A model generated the notes under the pieces. That model was not told where the DNA came from. It worked only from the letters and a program-made list of their open reading frames with translations, and did not search any database. From NCBI GenBank assembly GCA_903871935.1, contig CAIQIQ010000011.1, positions 62,001 through 126,000 of the forward strand: a stretch of DNA of 64,000 nucleotides. The letters run 5' to 3'. Source of the DNA: an uncultured Phycisphaerales bacterium (GTDB lineage Bacteria > Planctomycetota > Phycisphaerae > Tepidisphaerales > Tepidisphaeraceae). The position numbers and the translations under genes were made by a program. This document shows positions 1-8,655 of the stretch, in pieces. Each line of letters begins with the position of its first letter. Positions within the stretch are counted from its first letter, which is position 1.

Positions 1-416
1 GGATCCTTCTCGCTGCGAACGTGCTTCAGAGCCGAGAAGTTCATGACGTAGTCATATGGTCCATTTGCCTGGACCATGGCATCGAACTCGGGCGACCCGC
101 AGTCCAGCGCAAACGCCTTGAAGTCGCCCTTGATATAGCCCAGCGAACTGCGGATGTCGCGGACGACCTCGGCCAGATTGTTCTCGGAAATGTCGACGAC
201 ATGCAGCACCCTCGGCGAGCGGCGAAAGATCTCTCGCACCACCGCGCTGCCAATCGACCCAGCGCCGCCAACCACCAGAAACCGGCCCTCGCGCACCTTT
301 TGCTCCAGCTCCGATCCACAGCGGGCAAGATCGGCGGCAAACAGCGGCTCCTTTCGCCCGATCAGCGAAAGAATGTCCAGACCGCCTCCAGGTTTTGGTC
401 CTCTACTCATGTGCAT
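1..416 (-). CDS. CapD/FlaA1-type nucleotide-sugar 4,6-dehydratase (N-terminal part, cut by left edge)
   Basis: About 138 N-terminal residues of a short-chain dehydrogenase-type polysaccharide biosynthesis protein are visible; the rest lies outside the window. After a short lead containing SLIGRKEPLF the Rossmann nucleotide-binding motif VVGGAGSIGSAVVREIF appears near residue 50, followed by DISENNLAEVVRDIRS and FSALKHVRSEKD, which is the typical CapD/PglF/FlaA1 block. Family members oxidise UDP-GlcNAc-type sugars to 4-keto-6-deoxy intermediates using bound NAD(P). The ATG at 416 (next ATG at 410) has no strong ribosome site. It is the last visible gene of a minus-strand run with a LegC-type aminotransferase and NeuD-type acetyltransferase, which supports a UDP-GlcNAc 4,6-dehydratase role in diamino-sugar synthesis. 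Substrate is inferred. Confidence 0.85.
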   Translation of the reverse strand, partial: MHMSRGPKPGGGLDILSLIGRKEPLFAADLARCGSELEQKVREGRFLVVGGAGSIGSAVVREIFRRSPRVLHVVDISENNLAEVVRDIRSSLGYIKGDFKAFALDCGSPEFDAMVQANGPYDYVMNFSALKHVRSEKD

Positions 417-494
417 GTGCAACACCACATACTGTCGACGCTGTCGATATAGTCCATGCGACCGCTGCAGGCAAGCCAAACCCGTTCCGCGCGA

Positions 495-1196
495 CTACGC
501 ATCGCCGCACCGACGGATCAGCTCTTCCAGCGGCGCCGCATCCGTGAGATCCCGTACCGCCGCATCCGGCCCGCAGGCAACCAGCTGCTCCAACGTGAAC
601 GCCCCGGTGGCAACGGCCAATACACGGCTGCCGGACTGCCGGGCACACTCAATATCGCGTGGTGTGTCACCAACGAGAATCACCTGGGCCGACGAACACG
701 GCGCAGCGCTGTACACAGCGGCGCGAGTAACTGCCACGTGCACCAAATCACTGCGCGACCTCCCATCTTCAGCAAATGCGCCGACGACAAACTGATCCAT
801 GTCGAGCTTGGCGGCCGCGAGCTTGGCACAGACGCCCTCGCGGTAGTTCCCGGTCAGCAGCCCCAGGATGACATCACGGCGGGAGGCGAGTTGATGGACG
901 ATCTCCCGCACACCGGGCATCAGACGCAGATCAGCCACGTGTTCGGCCAACTCGCGCCGTAGCTCGCGCAGATACAGCGGCTTGTATCGATCGAGATAGG
1001 ATTCTGGGTCCTCGATGTCGCTGCCGCGAGCCAGGTCGCAGAAGAGCTGGTGATCCAGCCGGCCGGGAGGAATGGTGCTCCAGCGCAGTCGTGTTCCGAA
1101 CAGCGCTGTAGCCGCAGTGCGAATGGCCCTGCTTGTGGCCCCGCCGGTGACCAGCAGTGTGCCGTCGACGTCGAAGAGAATGATGGTTCTAGGCAT
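495..1196 (-). CDS. HAD-superfamily phosphatase (phosphoglycolate phosphatase-like)
   Basis: 233 residues. HAD motif I DVDGTLLV is at residues 9-16 with the nucleophile and acid aspartates, motif II is the Thr of LLTGNYREG, and motif IV is VGDTPRDIECARQSG. The helical cap between residues 30 and 95 fits the Gph/PGMB subclass. Such enzymes remove phosphate from small metabolites in the cytoplasm. The gene starts 6 bp after the acetyltransferase/ATP-grasp gene and is followed by the CapD-type gene, so it is probably cotranscribed with them. In legionaminate or ketosugar pathways a HAD enzyme can dephosphorylate a 9-phosphate or sugar-phosphate intermediate; that role is inferred from context only. 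Confidence 0.85.
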   Translation of the reverse strand: MPRTIILFDVDGTLLVTGGATSRAIRTAATALFGTRLRWSTIPPGRLDHQLFCDLARGSDIEDPESYLDRYKPLYLRELRRELAEHVADLRLMPGVREIVHQLASRRDVILGLLTGNYREGVCAKLAAAKLDMDQFVVGAFAEDGRSRSDLVHVAVTRAAVYSAAPCSSAQVILVGDTPRDIECARQSGSRVLAVATGAFTLEQLVACGPDAAVRDLTDAAPLEELIRRCGDA

Positions 1197-1202
1197 GAGA
1201 GG

Positions 1203-2894
1203 TTAGTGTTCAGGGATCGGCCAATCGGCGCCGGCTTCCTCGCGATCAACAAAGATTGCCTCATCGTAGCGCAGCATACACATGCCGTTGGTCCATGGAG
1301 CGCTCAGCGACGGAGTCACACCAATGGTTTCTTCGATTGCCCATCGCGCCATCGGCGCGCCCGCTTGATGGGTCAAGGGGTATCCGCCGCCAAAGCGGGC
1401 ATTGATCTCGATGACTTTTGCACAATCGTTGACCGCATCGTGGAATACCTGGATGTTCAGCACGCCGCGAGCTTCCGGAAGCGCCTCGGCGACCCGCTGC
1501 GCCACAGCTTCAATGGCAGGGCAATGGACAGTCATCGCCTTCACCACTTCACCACCGCGTGTCTCCAGGCGCAACCGAGGAACTGTGGCAAGGCACTTGC
1601 CTTGCCGGTCCACAAAGACATCGACCGTATACTCTTTGCCCGGGGCAAGCTCCTGGGCGATGTATTCACCATCGCGGATGCAGACGCGCAGTTCGTCGCG
1701 GTCTCTGACCACCCGCGCCCCGACGGAGGAACTGCCGCCGCGCGGCTTGATGAACACCGGGAAATCCCACTGTGCAGCTCCATCGAGCAGAGCGTTGGCG
1801 GCAATCTGCCGTACAGTGGGAATGCCCTGAGCAACCAGCCACTCGTGCGTCAGTTCCTTATCATTGGAGATCCTGATGGCCTGCGGCGATGAGACCATGA
1901 CTTCGGTGCCGATCGAGCGGAACGCCTCTCGATGGGCGGCATAAAACGGGAGGTCGGGATCAATGGTCGGGACAACCAGTCGAACATGCTGCTCGCGGCA
2001 GAGGTCCAGCAGGTGATTCAGGCAGCCGGGATCCGCATAGGGGGGCACCAGTCTTCGGTCGTCGCCCGTGTGGAAAGCCGCACCCATGGGGTTGATGTCC
2101 GTGGCAATCAAGCGCGGCCGCAGACCCAGAGAGCTTGCCGACTGCCGCAGCAGCCGTCCCAGGGCGACGCGACGGCCGATCGCGGAAACCATAATGCCAT
2201 AGTCATGCCCGGCGTGGGCGGACACTACCGCAGGCATCGCCGCTTTGCCCATCGGCCTGGCCGGTACGCCGGCGACGCGCTGGTGATCCTCGACGTCCTT
2301 TACGACGACCGCGCCAGCGGCAACCGTAGCATTGCAGCCCACGGTAATGCCCTGGATGATCGTGGCACCGGTGCCAACATGCGTGGCGTCACCGATACGC
2401 ACTGCGCCGCTGAGCGTCGCACCCGGAGCAATGTGAACGTGAGCGCCAATCACGCAATCGTGGTCTATCGAAGCCCGAGTGTTGACCAGCGCATTGAGGC
2501 CGATTTGCGCTCCCGGCTGGATCACAGCACCGGCAAGCACCTGCACGCCCTCAGCAAGCTGGGCATGGGTGGAAACGACCGCCGAGGGGTGAACAAGGGT
2601 CGCGAAGCGATAACCCAGGCCCTTGAAACGCACGCACACCTCTCGCCGGGCGTCCATCGTGGCGATCGACCCGATCGCGTTGACGAGTTCCACCTGATCA
2701 GCCGGGACCGCTAGAACATCCTCGTCGTTGCGGATCTCCACGTTGCCGATTGCCTGCCCATAGCGTGTGGGATGGCGATCGGTGGCAAAGAGAATCTGGC
2801 GGCCGAGCAGTTCGAGCAGGTCGATCAGTACCCGCGCATGGCCGCCCGCCCCGACGATGATCACGGGCGGTCGTTTGCTGGCATCAGAATGCAT
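1203..2894 (-). CDS. NeuD/PglD-type sugar O/N-acetyltransferase fused to an ATP-grasp carboxylate-amine ligase-like domain
   Basis: 563 residues in two parts. Residues 1-215 are a NeuD/PglD acetyltransferase: the Rossmann-like start VIIVGAGGHARVLIDLLE, then left-handed beta-helix hexapeptides from about residue 100 to 205, ending GVPARPMGKA. Residues 232-555 resemble stand-alone carbamoyl-phosphate-synthase-like ATP-grasp proteins of polysaccharide loci: MVSAIGRRVALGRLL, ATDINPMGAAF, VPTIDPDLPF, the ATP-binding FIKPRGGSSSVG, and the metal-binding EINARFGGGYPLTH. The two domains normally occur as neighbouring genes; here they are one frame with no stop or shift at the junction. The gene sits 22 bp after the LegC-type aminotransferase. 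The first domain should acetylate the 4-amino sugar; the ATP-grasp domain may attach an amino acid or amide to it, but that substrate is unknown. Confidence 0.88.
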   Translation of the reverse strand: MHSDASKRPPVIIVGAGGHARVLIDLLELLGRQILFATDRHPTRYGQAIGNVEIRNDEDVLAVPADQVELVNAIGSIATMDARREVCVRFKGLGYRFATLVHPSAVVSTHAQLAEGVQVLAGAVIQPGAQIGLNALVNTRASIDHDCVIGAHVHIAPGATLSGAVRIGDATHVGTGATIIQGITVGCNATVAAGAVVVKDVEDHQRVAGVPARPMGKAAMPAVVSAHAGHDYGIMVSAIGRRVALGRLLRQSASSLGLRPRLIATDINPMGAAFHTGDDRRLVPPYADPGCLNHLLDLCREQHVRLVVPTIDPDLPFYAAHREAFRSIGTEVMVSSPQAIRISNDKELTHEWLVAQGIPTVRQIAANALLDGAAQWDFPVFIKPRGGSSSVGARVVRDRDELRVCIRDGEYIAQELAPGKEYTVDVFVDRQGKCLATVPRLRLETRGGEVVKAMTVHCPAIEAVAQRVAEALPEARGVLNIQVFHDAVNDCAKVIEINARFGGGYPLTHQAGAPMARWAIEETIGVTPSLSAPWTNGMCMLRYDEAIFVDREEAGADWPIPEH

Positions 2895-2916
2895 AGGTCG
2901 CCTTGCTCAAAAAGAA

Positions 2917-4071
2917 CTATAGAAATGCACTACTGGGCACGTTGACGATCCGGGATGCCAGGCACTGTGTCTGGCTCAGGTCCATGCGCGGACATGCCGC
3001 ATACATGGATAGCGCGTGCATCGGTCGCCAGACAGGCCGCGACTGCAGCCCGGCGGCGTTCAGCCCCTGCAGCAGCGCATCGCGCATCTGCAGGTCCGCC
3101 TGATCCAGCAGCAGAACATTCAGCCAGTAATTGCTTCGGCAATTCACCGGTTCGCGGAAGACGCTTACGCCCTCCATTCCAGCTAGCGCTTCCTGATACC
3201 GTGTGGCAAGCTCACGCTTGCGTTGCAGAAACGCTGGCAATTGCTCCAACTGGGCACAGCCCAGCGCCGCATTGATATTGGGCATGCGGTAGTTGTAACC
3301 CACCTCGTCATGGACGAATTCCCATGCATGCGGCAGCTTGGCAGTGGTGGTGATGTGTTTGGCTCGCGCACCCAGTTCCGCGTCATCCGTGATGATTGCC
3401 CCTCCGCCGCCCGTGGTGAGCGTCTTGTTGCCGTTGAAACTGAGGATGGCAAGCCGTCCAAACCGGCCGGTATGGGTTCCATCGTAATACGACCCCAGCG
3501 ACTCGGCCGCATCTTCCACCAGCGGGATGCCATATTGCTGACACAGGCGCAGCAGCGACGGCAGATCTACAGGATGGCCAAAGGTGTGCATCGGTACAAC
3601 GGCCGCGATTCGCCGTTGAGTCAGCCTGTTGTAGACCCCTTCATCGCGCGACACGGCGATGTCTTTCAGGTAATCGGCCAGTTTGCCGGGATCCATACCC
3701 AGCGTGCGTACTTCCACATCACAGAAGTGGGGAATGGCGCCGCAGTAGCTGGTGGCATTAGCAGTAGCGATAAACGTCAGCGACGGCATCAGCACCTCAT
3801 CGCCCGCCTGGACGCCCGCCAGTTTCAGTGCGATGTGCAGGGCGGCCGTTCCGTTGACCGTCACCACGGCATGCTTCGCTCCCGTAAAGCGTGCCAGATC
3901 CTGCTCGAAGCGGGTGACGTAGCTGCCGGCCGATGACACCCAGCCGGTGTCGATACATTCCTTGACGTACTTCCACTCGTTGCCATTGAACGCCGGGGCG
4001 TGCAGAAGCACGGGCTTCTCGGGGTTGCCCAGAGCCTTGCGAACGGCCGACACAATCCCTTCGATATTCAC
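2917..4071 (-). CDS. LegC-family PLP-dependent sugar aminotransferase (DegT/DnrJ/EryC1/StrS)
   Basis: 384 residues from a GTG start. The motifs of sugar aminotransferases follow in order: WVSSAGSYVTRFE, VVTVNGTAALHIALK, PSLTFIATANA, MHTFGHPVDL, VEDAAESLGSYYDG, and the PLP lysine in SFNGNKTLTTGGGG. LegC-type enzymes convert a UDP-4-keto-6-deoxy-GlcNAc to the 4-amino sugar with glutamate as amino donor. The start was set at 4071 because GAAGGA lies 5 bp upstream; an ATG at 4119 in the same frame would add 16 residues but has no ribosome site. It is the first gene of the minus-strand module and diverges from the GT87 gene. The exact sugar is inferred. Confidence 0.9.
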   Translation of the reverse strand: MNIEGIVSAVRKALGNPEKPVLLHAPAFNGNEWKYVKECIDTGWVSSAGSYVTRFEQDLARFTGAKHAVVTVNGTAALHIALKLAGVQAGDEVLMPSLTFIATANATSYCGAIPHFCDVEVRTLGMDPGKLADYLKDIAVSRDEGVYNRLTQRRIAAVVPMHTFGHPVDLPSLLRLCQQYGIPLVEDAAESLGSYYDGTHTGRFGRLAILSFNGNKTLTTGGGGAIITDDAELGARAKHITTTAKLPHAWEFVHDEVGYNYRMPNINAALGCAQLEQLPAFLQRKRELATRYQEALAGMEGVSVFREPVNCRSNYWLNVLLLDQADLQMRDALLQGLNAAGLQSRPVWRPMHALSMYAACPRMDLSQTQCLASRIVNVPSSAFL

Positions 4072-4297
4072 ATCAGATCCTTCGGGCGCGCGACGCGATG
4101 CATCGGCATCGCCGAACATTAGCCAGCGATCATAGCTGAGCGACGCCTCCCTTCAAGCAACGCGCAGGAGGTATCGGAGTTGCCGCTGGTCGCTTGCGAC
4201 CTTACGATTGCCAGCGCATTGTTGCGGGTGTGGGTTATATCCGGTGAGCGATTTGCGGGCGTGGCAGGCAGCCCCAAAGGGCATTGCAGAATCAGAA

Positions 4298-5635
4298 ATG
4301 CAGTTGCGTGAGCACGCCATCTCGAACGGATCGGCGACTGAGCCACCTTGGTCCAGGCGCATGGTGCTCTGGTTTCTGCTTGCGGTCTCCGTGATCTACT
4401 TCACCTGGCGTGGCCCTATGCGCGCAGCCGCCGCTGGCGGTAGCGGCGATCTGACGGTGGGATACAGCGCAGCGATCGCATGGGCGGCGGGCGAGAATCC
4501 TTATGATCCTCGCGTGCTCGCCGAAAAGCTACACGCAGCCGATGCCGGAGAGCTGGCAGAGCCGACGCGCATGGATTTCATGCGCAATATCTACTTCCCT
4601 GTCGCGCTGCCGATGTACATGCCGCTGACGATGCTGAACTGGTCTGGAGCCAAGTGGGCGTGGATCCTGCTGAATCTGGTTGGTGTGGCGGCAATCGGCG
4701 CAGGTCTGCTCTATCTGGCGGGGATGCGGGTCTCAGAGCTGCGCGCTGGGGCATTCCTGGTGCTGCTGATTGCGCTGGCACCGGTGCACTCCACCATGGC
4801 GATGGGCCAGACCGGCATCATCGCCACTGCCCTGGTGGTTATGGCGGCCGCTCTGGAACGGCAGAGAAGTCCTGTGGCCGCAGGCATCTTCTATGGTCTG
4901 GCCATCGCACTAAAGATGCAGATCGCGCTGCCGTTCCTCGCGTATGTAATCTGGAAGCGTCGCTGGCCCACAGCAGCGGCGGGTGTTCTGGTGATTGTCG
5001 CCTTCTCAGCGTTAAGTATTGGGCGAATGGAGTTGGCCGGCGTTCGCTGGTACGGCACGTGGATGGCAAATCTTGTTGGTACCACCAGCGGTGGCGGCCA
5101 CAACGATGCCAGCCTTGCCAATCCTGGCCGGCATTCCATGTTGTGCCTGCCAGTCCTGCTTTACGGATTCATCGACAATCGGATGGCCGTTATGGCCATC
5201 ACCTACACGCTTGTGCTGGCGGCGGCGGCGTTCGCGGTCTACTTCCTCCGCGGTCGATATCCCAAACAGGAACTGCTGGCTCTTTCGATCGTAGCCGTGC
5301 TGTCACTGCTGGTGACATACCATCGAACCTATGATGCGGTGCTGCTGGCGATACCGCTGGCGTGGGCGTTCGCCGCCGATCGGCAGGCCCGGCCGCTGGC
5401 GCTGGCGGTGGTTCTTTGTGGCCTGGTGTTCGTCGTACCTGGCCAGACAATGCTGCACGAATGGGTAGTCGCTGGCAGGATTTCTTCCGTCACCGCCGGC
5501 ACGACGTTCTGGGTTTCTGGCATCGCGGTTCACCAGGTCTGGCTGGTGGTGCTCTGCTGCGTGTTATTGCTTATCGCAGCATGGCGGGTGGCTAAGGAGC
5601 AGCGGTCTGCACTCGCTGCTGACACCTCGAACTGA
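4298..5635 (+). CDS. GT87-like (DUF2029) polyprenyl-phosphate-dependent membrane glycosyltransferase
   Basis: 445 residues with about ten hydrophobic segments, the first at residues 22-36 (VLWFLLAVSVIYFTW). The early periplasmic loop after TM1 contains GGSGDLTVGYSAAI and ENPYDP, the usual GT87/DUF2029 signature with its acidic residue, followed by FMRNIYFPVALPMYMPL. Family members are GT-C enzymes that move mannose or other hexoses from polyprenyl-phosphate donors on the outer side of the membrane. The ATG at 4298 is used; an ATG at 4208 is in frame but its extra 30 residues (HCCGCGLYPV) do not look like protein of this family. A GT2 Dol-P-Man synthase-like gene that could make its donor is at 54914. 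Acceptor unknown. Confidence 0.75.
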   Translation: MQLREHAISNGSATEPPWSRRMVLWFLLAVSVIYFTWRGPMRAAAAGGSGDLTVGYSAAIAWAAGENPYDPRVLAEKLHAADAGELAEPTRMDFMRNIYFPVALPMYMPLTMLNWSGAKWAWILLNLVGVAAIGAGLLYLAGMRVSELRAGAFLVLLIALAPVHSTMAMGQTGIIATALVVMAAALERQRSPVAAGIFYGLAIALKMQIALPFLAYVIWKRRWPTAAAGVLVIVAFSALSIGRMELAGVRWYGTWMANLVGTTSGGGHNDASLANPGRHSMLCLPVLLYGFIDNRMAVMAITYTLVLAAAAFAVYFLRGRYPKQELLALSIVAVLSLLVTYHRTYDAVLLAIPLAWAFAADRQARPLALAVVLCGLVFVVPGQTMLHEWVVAGRISSVTAGTTFWVSGIAVHQVWLVVLCCVLLLIAAWRVAKEQRSALAADTSN

Positions 5636-5646
5636 CAAAAGGCGGA

Positions 5647-7377
5647 TCATTCGACGCGGTAGACGGCGACGTCGTCAAACCACGCGATGTCCTTGGTCGT
5701 TTCCTGCCCCTCAACCAACAGCAGCAGCACCATGTGCTGAGCAGGACCGGGCACTTGTGTGACTCCTGAGAGGATTTGCCAATCGGTGGACGCCGCCGCC
5801 GAGAGAGTCACATCGCGCGATTCAGCAGTCCATTTCCGATCCGCGTTGTACCAGCGCACGCGCACGCTTGCCGTGCCCTGGCCAGCTTGCCGAACCGCGG
5901 CAGCCACGACATATGCCTCCCCCGGCTGTACGGAAACGATCTGAGTGAAGCAGCCTTTCTTCATCCCCTCAACTCGCGCGGAACCCGGACTGCGCCGGCC
6001 TTCGGTTCTGTCCAGGCCATAGTTTCCATGTGACTCCTCCGCTTGCCACAGGCCCCAGTTCAACGGCGCACTATTTGGCAGTCCGCTCGAAGAGGGTTTG
6101 GTGGTTGGGGCATCAGCCTGGAATCCGCCATTCTTGATGAGGTTGACGCGGCGCGGATCCTTTGCCCATCGATCCAGAACTGCGCGGGATTCCTCCACCG
6201 GCCGCCGCGCCAGTTGCAGCAACTGATCACAGCCTGGGATCACCTCCGGCCAATACGTCTTCTCCACCTGGCGGTTGGGAGTAGGCCACCAGCGATGTTT
6301 TTCACCGCGGATCCAGACGTATTCATCGGCCACGCGAATCGCGGCGTAAAGATTCTCAAACATCCGTCCAGGACGGGTGATGCCGTCGCCGCGCCCGCCA
6401 ATGTAGGCTGGGAAGCCTGGCGGCTCTGAGTATGCGTCAAGATAGACGCCGAAACTCACCTGCACCTGCGCCCGGTACTTGGCTCGATTCGCGGGCGAGA
6501 CCAGCGACTGGCAATCGACGCGAATGGCGCTGGCGGCCTCATAGTATTCAGCGGGTGTCCGGAAGCCGTAGGCAATCTCGCAGCCATCCACCAGGGTGAT
6601 GCCAGGGGGAATCACGTCGAGCCAGCCGTCAAGAAATGCCGGCAGAAGCCCATACGAGTGCGTCTCCAGCACACGCGCTGCGTCAGGCTGCCCCGCCGCC
6701 TGCCCGGCGACACTGTTCAGAAAATAACAGAACACCACGCACTGCGGGTTCTCCGCGGCAATGGCCTCCATGATCTGCCTGCCGCGGAGGCGAACCTGGG
6801 CGCAGTATTCCCCGAAAGTGTGCCTCTCGTGTCCGTTTTGCGCTGCGTACGTGAACTGAGCATGCGGAGGAACATACGGCTCAGGATCAAACAGGATCCC
6901 TTTCATTCCCGACTCGCGAGCCACTCTGGCGGCGATGCGCCAATGCTGCACAATCTGCGACCAGCCCGCATCGTCAAACCAGTCTATATCGCCTGGGTTG
7001 GCCGTGAGCATGAGGAAGTTATCGGTGACGTTCCTGGGTTTGCAGAACTGCAGCCGAGAGACTGGCGACCGGAACCATTCCAATTGCCAGGGAACGGAAC
7101 TAAACGCCCAGGTCATCGCCACCGCGCGCTGCTTGAGATCGGTCCCCGCGATCTCAAGCACAGCACCATCAAACGGCCGGCCGTCGATCTCGGGCAGGAA
7201 ATTCGAGAACCGGTGACTATCGGGGGCATCCCAGCCGCTCTCAATCAGTTTCTTGCGGATCTGGGAATCTTGCGCAGAGGCGCTGCTGATCCACAGCGTC
7301 AGGGCACATCCGAAGATCAAATGGAAGTTCACCGCCAGTTTCCGCGCTACCAACATGGACATGACCCAGTTCTTCAT
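5647..7377 (-). CDS. Secreted protein with TIM-barrel glycosidase-like domain and C-terminal carbohydrate-binding-like domain
   Basis: 576 residues. An N-terminal signal segment (hydrophobic FHLIFGCALTLWISSASA) precedes QDSQIRKKL. Residues 60-400 have alternating strand/helix sequence with GMKGILFDPEPYVPP and CVVFCYFLNS, resembling glycosidase-like TIM barrels, but no assignable catalytic pair. Residues 425-576 start INLIKNGGFQ-like (VNLIKNGGFQAD) and end IAWFDDVAVYRVE, the frame of a CBM4/9/22-type jelly roll. The ATG at 7377 follows the methyltransferase stop by one base with GGCGAGG as ribosome site, so the two are translationally coupled. The 26 in-frame residues upstream are inside the methyltransferase gene and were left out. 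Function is probably polysaccharide binding or cleavage outside the cell; substrate unknown. Confidence 0.7.
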   Translation of the reverse strand: MKNWVMSMLVARKLAVNFHLIFGCALTLWISSASAQDSQIRKKLIESGWDAPDSHRFSNFLPEIDGRPFDGAVLEIAGTDLKQRAVAMTWAFSSVPWQLEWFRSPVSRLQFCKPRNVTDNFLMLTANPGDIDWFDDAGWSQIVQHWRIAARVARESGMKGILFDPEPYVPPHAQFTYAAQNGHERHTFGEYCAQVRLRGRQIMEAIAAENPQCVVFCYFLNSVAGQAAGQPDAARVLETHSYGLLPAFLDGWLDVIPPGITLVDGCEIAYGFRTPAEYYEAASAIRVDCQSLVSPANRAKYRAQVQVSFGVYLDAYSEPPGFPAYIGGRGDGITRPGRMFENLYAAIRVADEYVWIRGEKHRWWPTPNRQVEKTYWPEVIPGCDQLLQLARRPVEESRAVLDRWAKDPRRVNLIKNGGFQADAPTTKPSSSGLPNSAPLNWGLWQAEESHGNYGLDRTEGRRSPGSARVEGMKKGCFTQIVSVQPGEAYVVAAAVRQAGQGTASVRVRWYNADRKWTAESRDVTLSAAASTDWQILSGVTQVPGPAQHMVLLLLVEGQETTKDIAWFDDVAVYRVE

Positions 7378-7378
7378 C

Positions 7379-8395
7379 TCAGACCTCGCCTCCGGCAATC
7401 GGAAGCGTCGGCCGATAGATTCCCACGATCGTGGAGCCCGCAGTCTTGGTTGCATCCTCAGAATACCGATTGCCGAGGGGAAAGAATCGCCGTTTGACTT
7501 GAACTAGGCGGGCGAAGACGGGTAGCCGTTTCATGACAGCGCGAAGGCCTGAGACTGGCGGAGAGATCTCCCGTTCGGGCAGCTCCGTGGGGATCACACA
7601 ATAGGCCGAGGTCGGTGTGACCGGTTCGAAACCATGTCGCCGCAACAAGCCGTCCAGCGATGCGGCCTCGAAGTACAACAGGTGCTCAAGGGACGTGTGA
7701 AGGTGGATGGAACGTGGGCCACGATAGGCGCCAAAGTTGGGAGTCTGCACCATGACCAGCCCGCCGGGCTTCATGATCTTGCCGAGTTTAGCCATGAAGC
7801 CAGACAGATCGGGAATGTGCTCGATAACATCCATCAGCGTAACCACATCGAACTGCTCGTCGCCGGCAAGGTCATCGAGGGTGCCGACGCGCAAGTCGAG
7901 CCCATGCCCGTGCCCCCAGCGGACGCCATCGGGCAGCAGGTCGATTCCGGTTGCGCGGGCACCGGCGCGATGCATCCAGTACACCATTTTTCCGTAGGCG
8001 CAACCAATGTCGAGTGTCCGCGCGCCTCGCAACGTGGCGCGCTTGGCGATGAGTTCCCAACCCCACGGGTAGGAAGTCTGCAAGCTCTGGATGGTGGGTG
8101 CGTAGGCGACGTAGCCCGTCGCGGCCCCCTGCCCGCCACAATAATAGTTGGCATACATTTCGGGAATCGCTTCGGCTGTCGGGCGGGGATTGACAAACGC
8201 CAATCCGCAGCGGCAGCGGACGATGGCCAGCCCATCTCTACGCTTGGCCACTTGCTTGTACTCTTCTTGTTCGCCGCACGCGGGGCAGGGAATGGTTTCG
8301 AGCGGCAAGACGCATGTGCCCTGGGGCGATTCCGTGTGCATAGAGTTCACTCTGTTTGCGTAATCTAGTGCCTGCGAATCCGGCCCGTCAAGCAT
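7379..8395 (-). CDS. Class I SAM-dependent methyltransferase with N-terminal zinc-ribbon-like motif
   Basis: 338 residues. Residues 37-70 contain CPACGEQEEY and later CRCGLAFVNPRP, a four-cysteine zinc-ribbon common in Methyltransf_23 proteins of surface-glycan loci. SAM motif I is GARTLDIGCAYGKMVYWM, followed by FDVVTLMDVIEHIPD and GGLVMVQTPNFG. Enzymes of this type methylate sugars or lipids in capsule and O-antigen pathways; the acceptor is not evident. An in-frame ATG at 8341 is a possible shorter start. The gene is the first of a two-gene minus-strand unit with the secreted TIM-barrel protein and diverges from wecB across a 260-bp spacer. Confidence 0.85.
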   Translation of the reverse strand: MLDGPDSQALDYANRVNSMHTESPQGTCVLPLETIPCPACGEQEEYKQVAKRRDGLAIVRCRCGLAFVNPRPTAEAIPEMYANYYCGGQGAATGYVAYAPTIQSLQTSYPWGWELIAKRATLRGARTLDIGCAYGKMVYWMHRAGARATGIDLLPDGVRWGHGHGLDLRVGTLDDLAGDEQFDVVTLMDVIEHIPDLSGFMAKLGKIMKPGGLVMVQTPNFGAYRGPRSIHLHTSLEHLLYFEAASLDGLLRRHGFEPVTPTSAYCVIPTELPEREISPPVSGLRAVMKRLPVFARLVQVKRRFFPLGNRYSEDATKTAGSTIVGIYRPTLPIAGGEV

Positions 8396-8655
8396 TCTCG
8401 TTTCTCAGGCCTGCCTGTTGACGGGAACCGCCGGCTGTATGGGGCGCTCTTTCAACTGCCGGGGGCCTCTGTGTCATGCCCTTGCTCTGGCGTGGAACGT
8501 GTTCCACAGTGCCATGGTGGTTTGACTCTGCATCCGGCACTTCGCATACTAGGTGAGGAAGCAGCAAGGGGGCAGTCGAGTCTGTCCAATGGCGGCATGT
8601 GTCGCATTCTGGCAACGGTTTTAGGATTGCCGATTCTTTATGGCTTCTTTAGTCT
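8396..8655. other. Divergent intergenic spacer upstream of wecB
   Basis: 260 bp between the divergent methyltransferase and wecB genes. No protein frame with family-like sequence, no stem-loop of terminator type and no clear sigma-70 promoter was recognised. It must hold the promoter of the long plus-strand glycan run. Confidence 0.5.

Noticed and set aside
1050..2714. Plus-strand frames across the acetyltransferase/ATP-grasp gene
   Set aside because: Antisense shadows; the minus-strand frame carries all family motifs.
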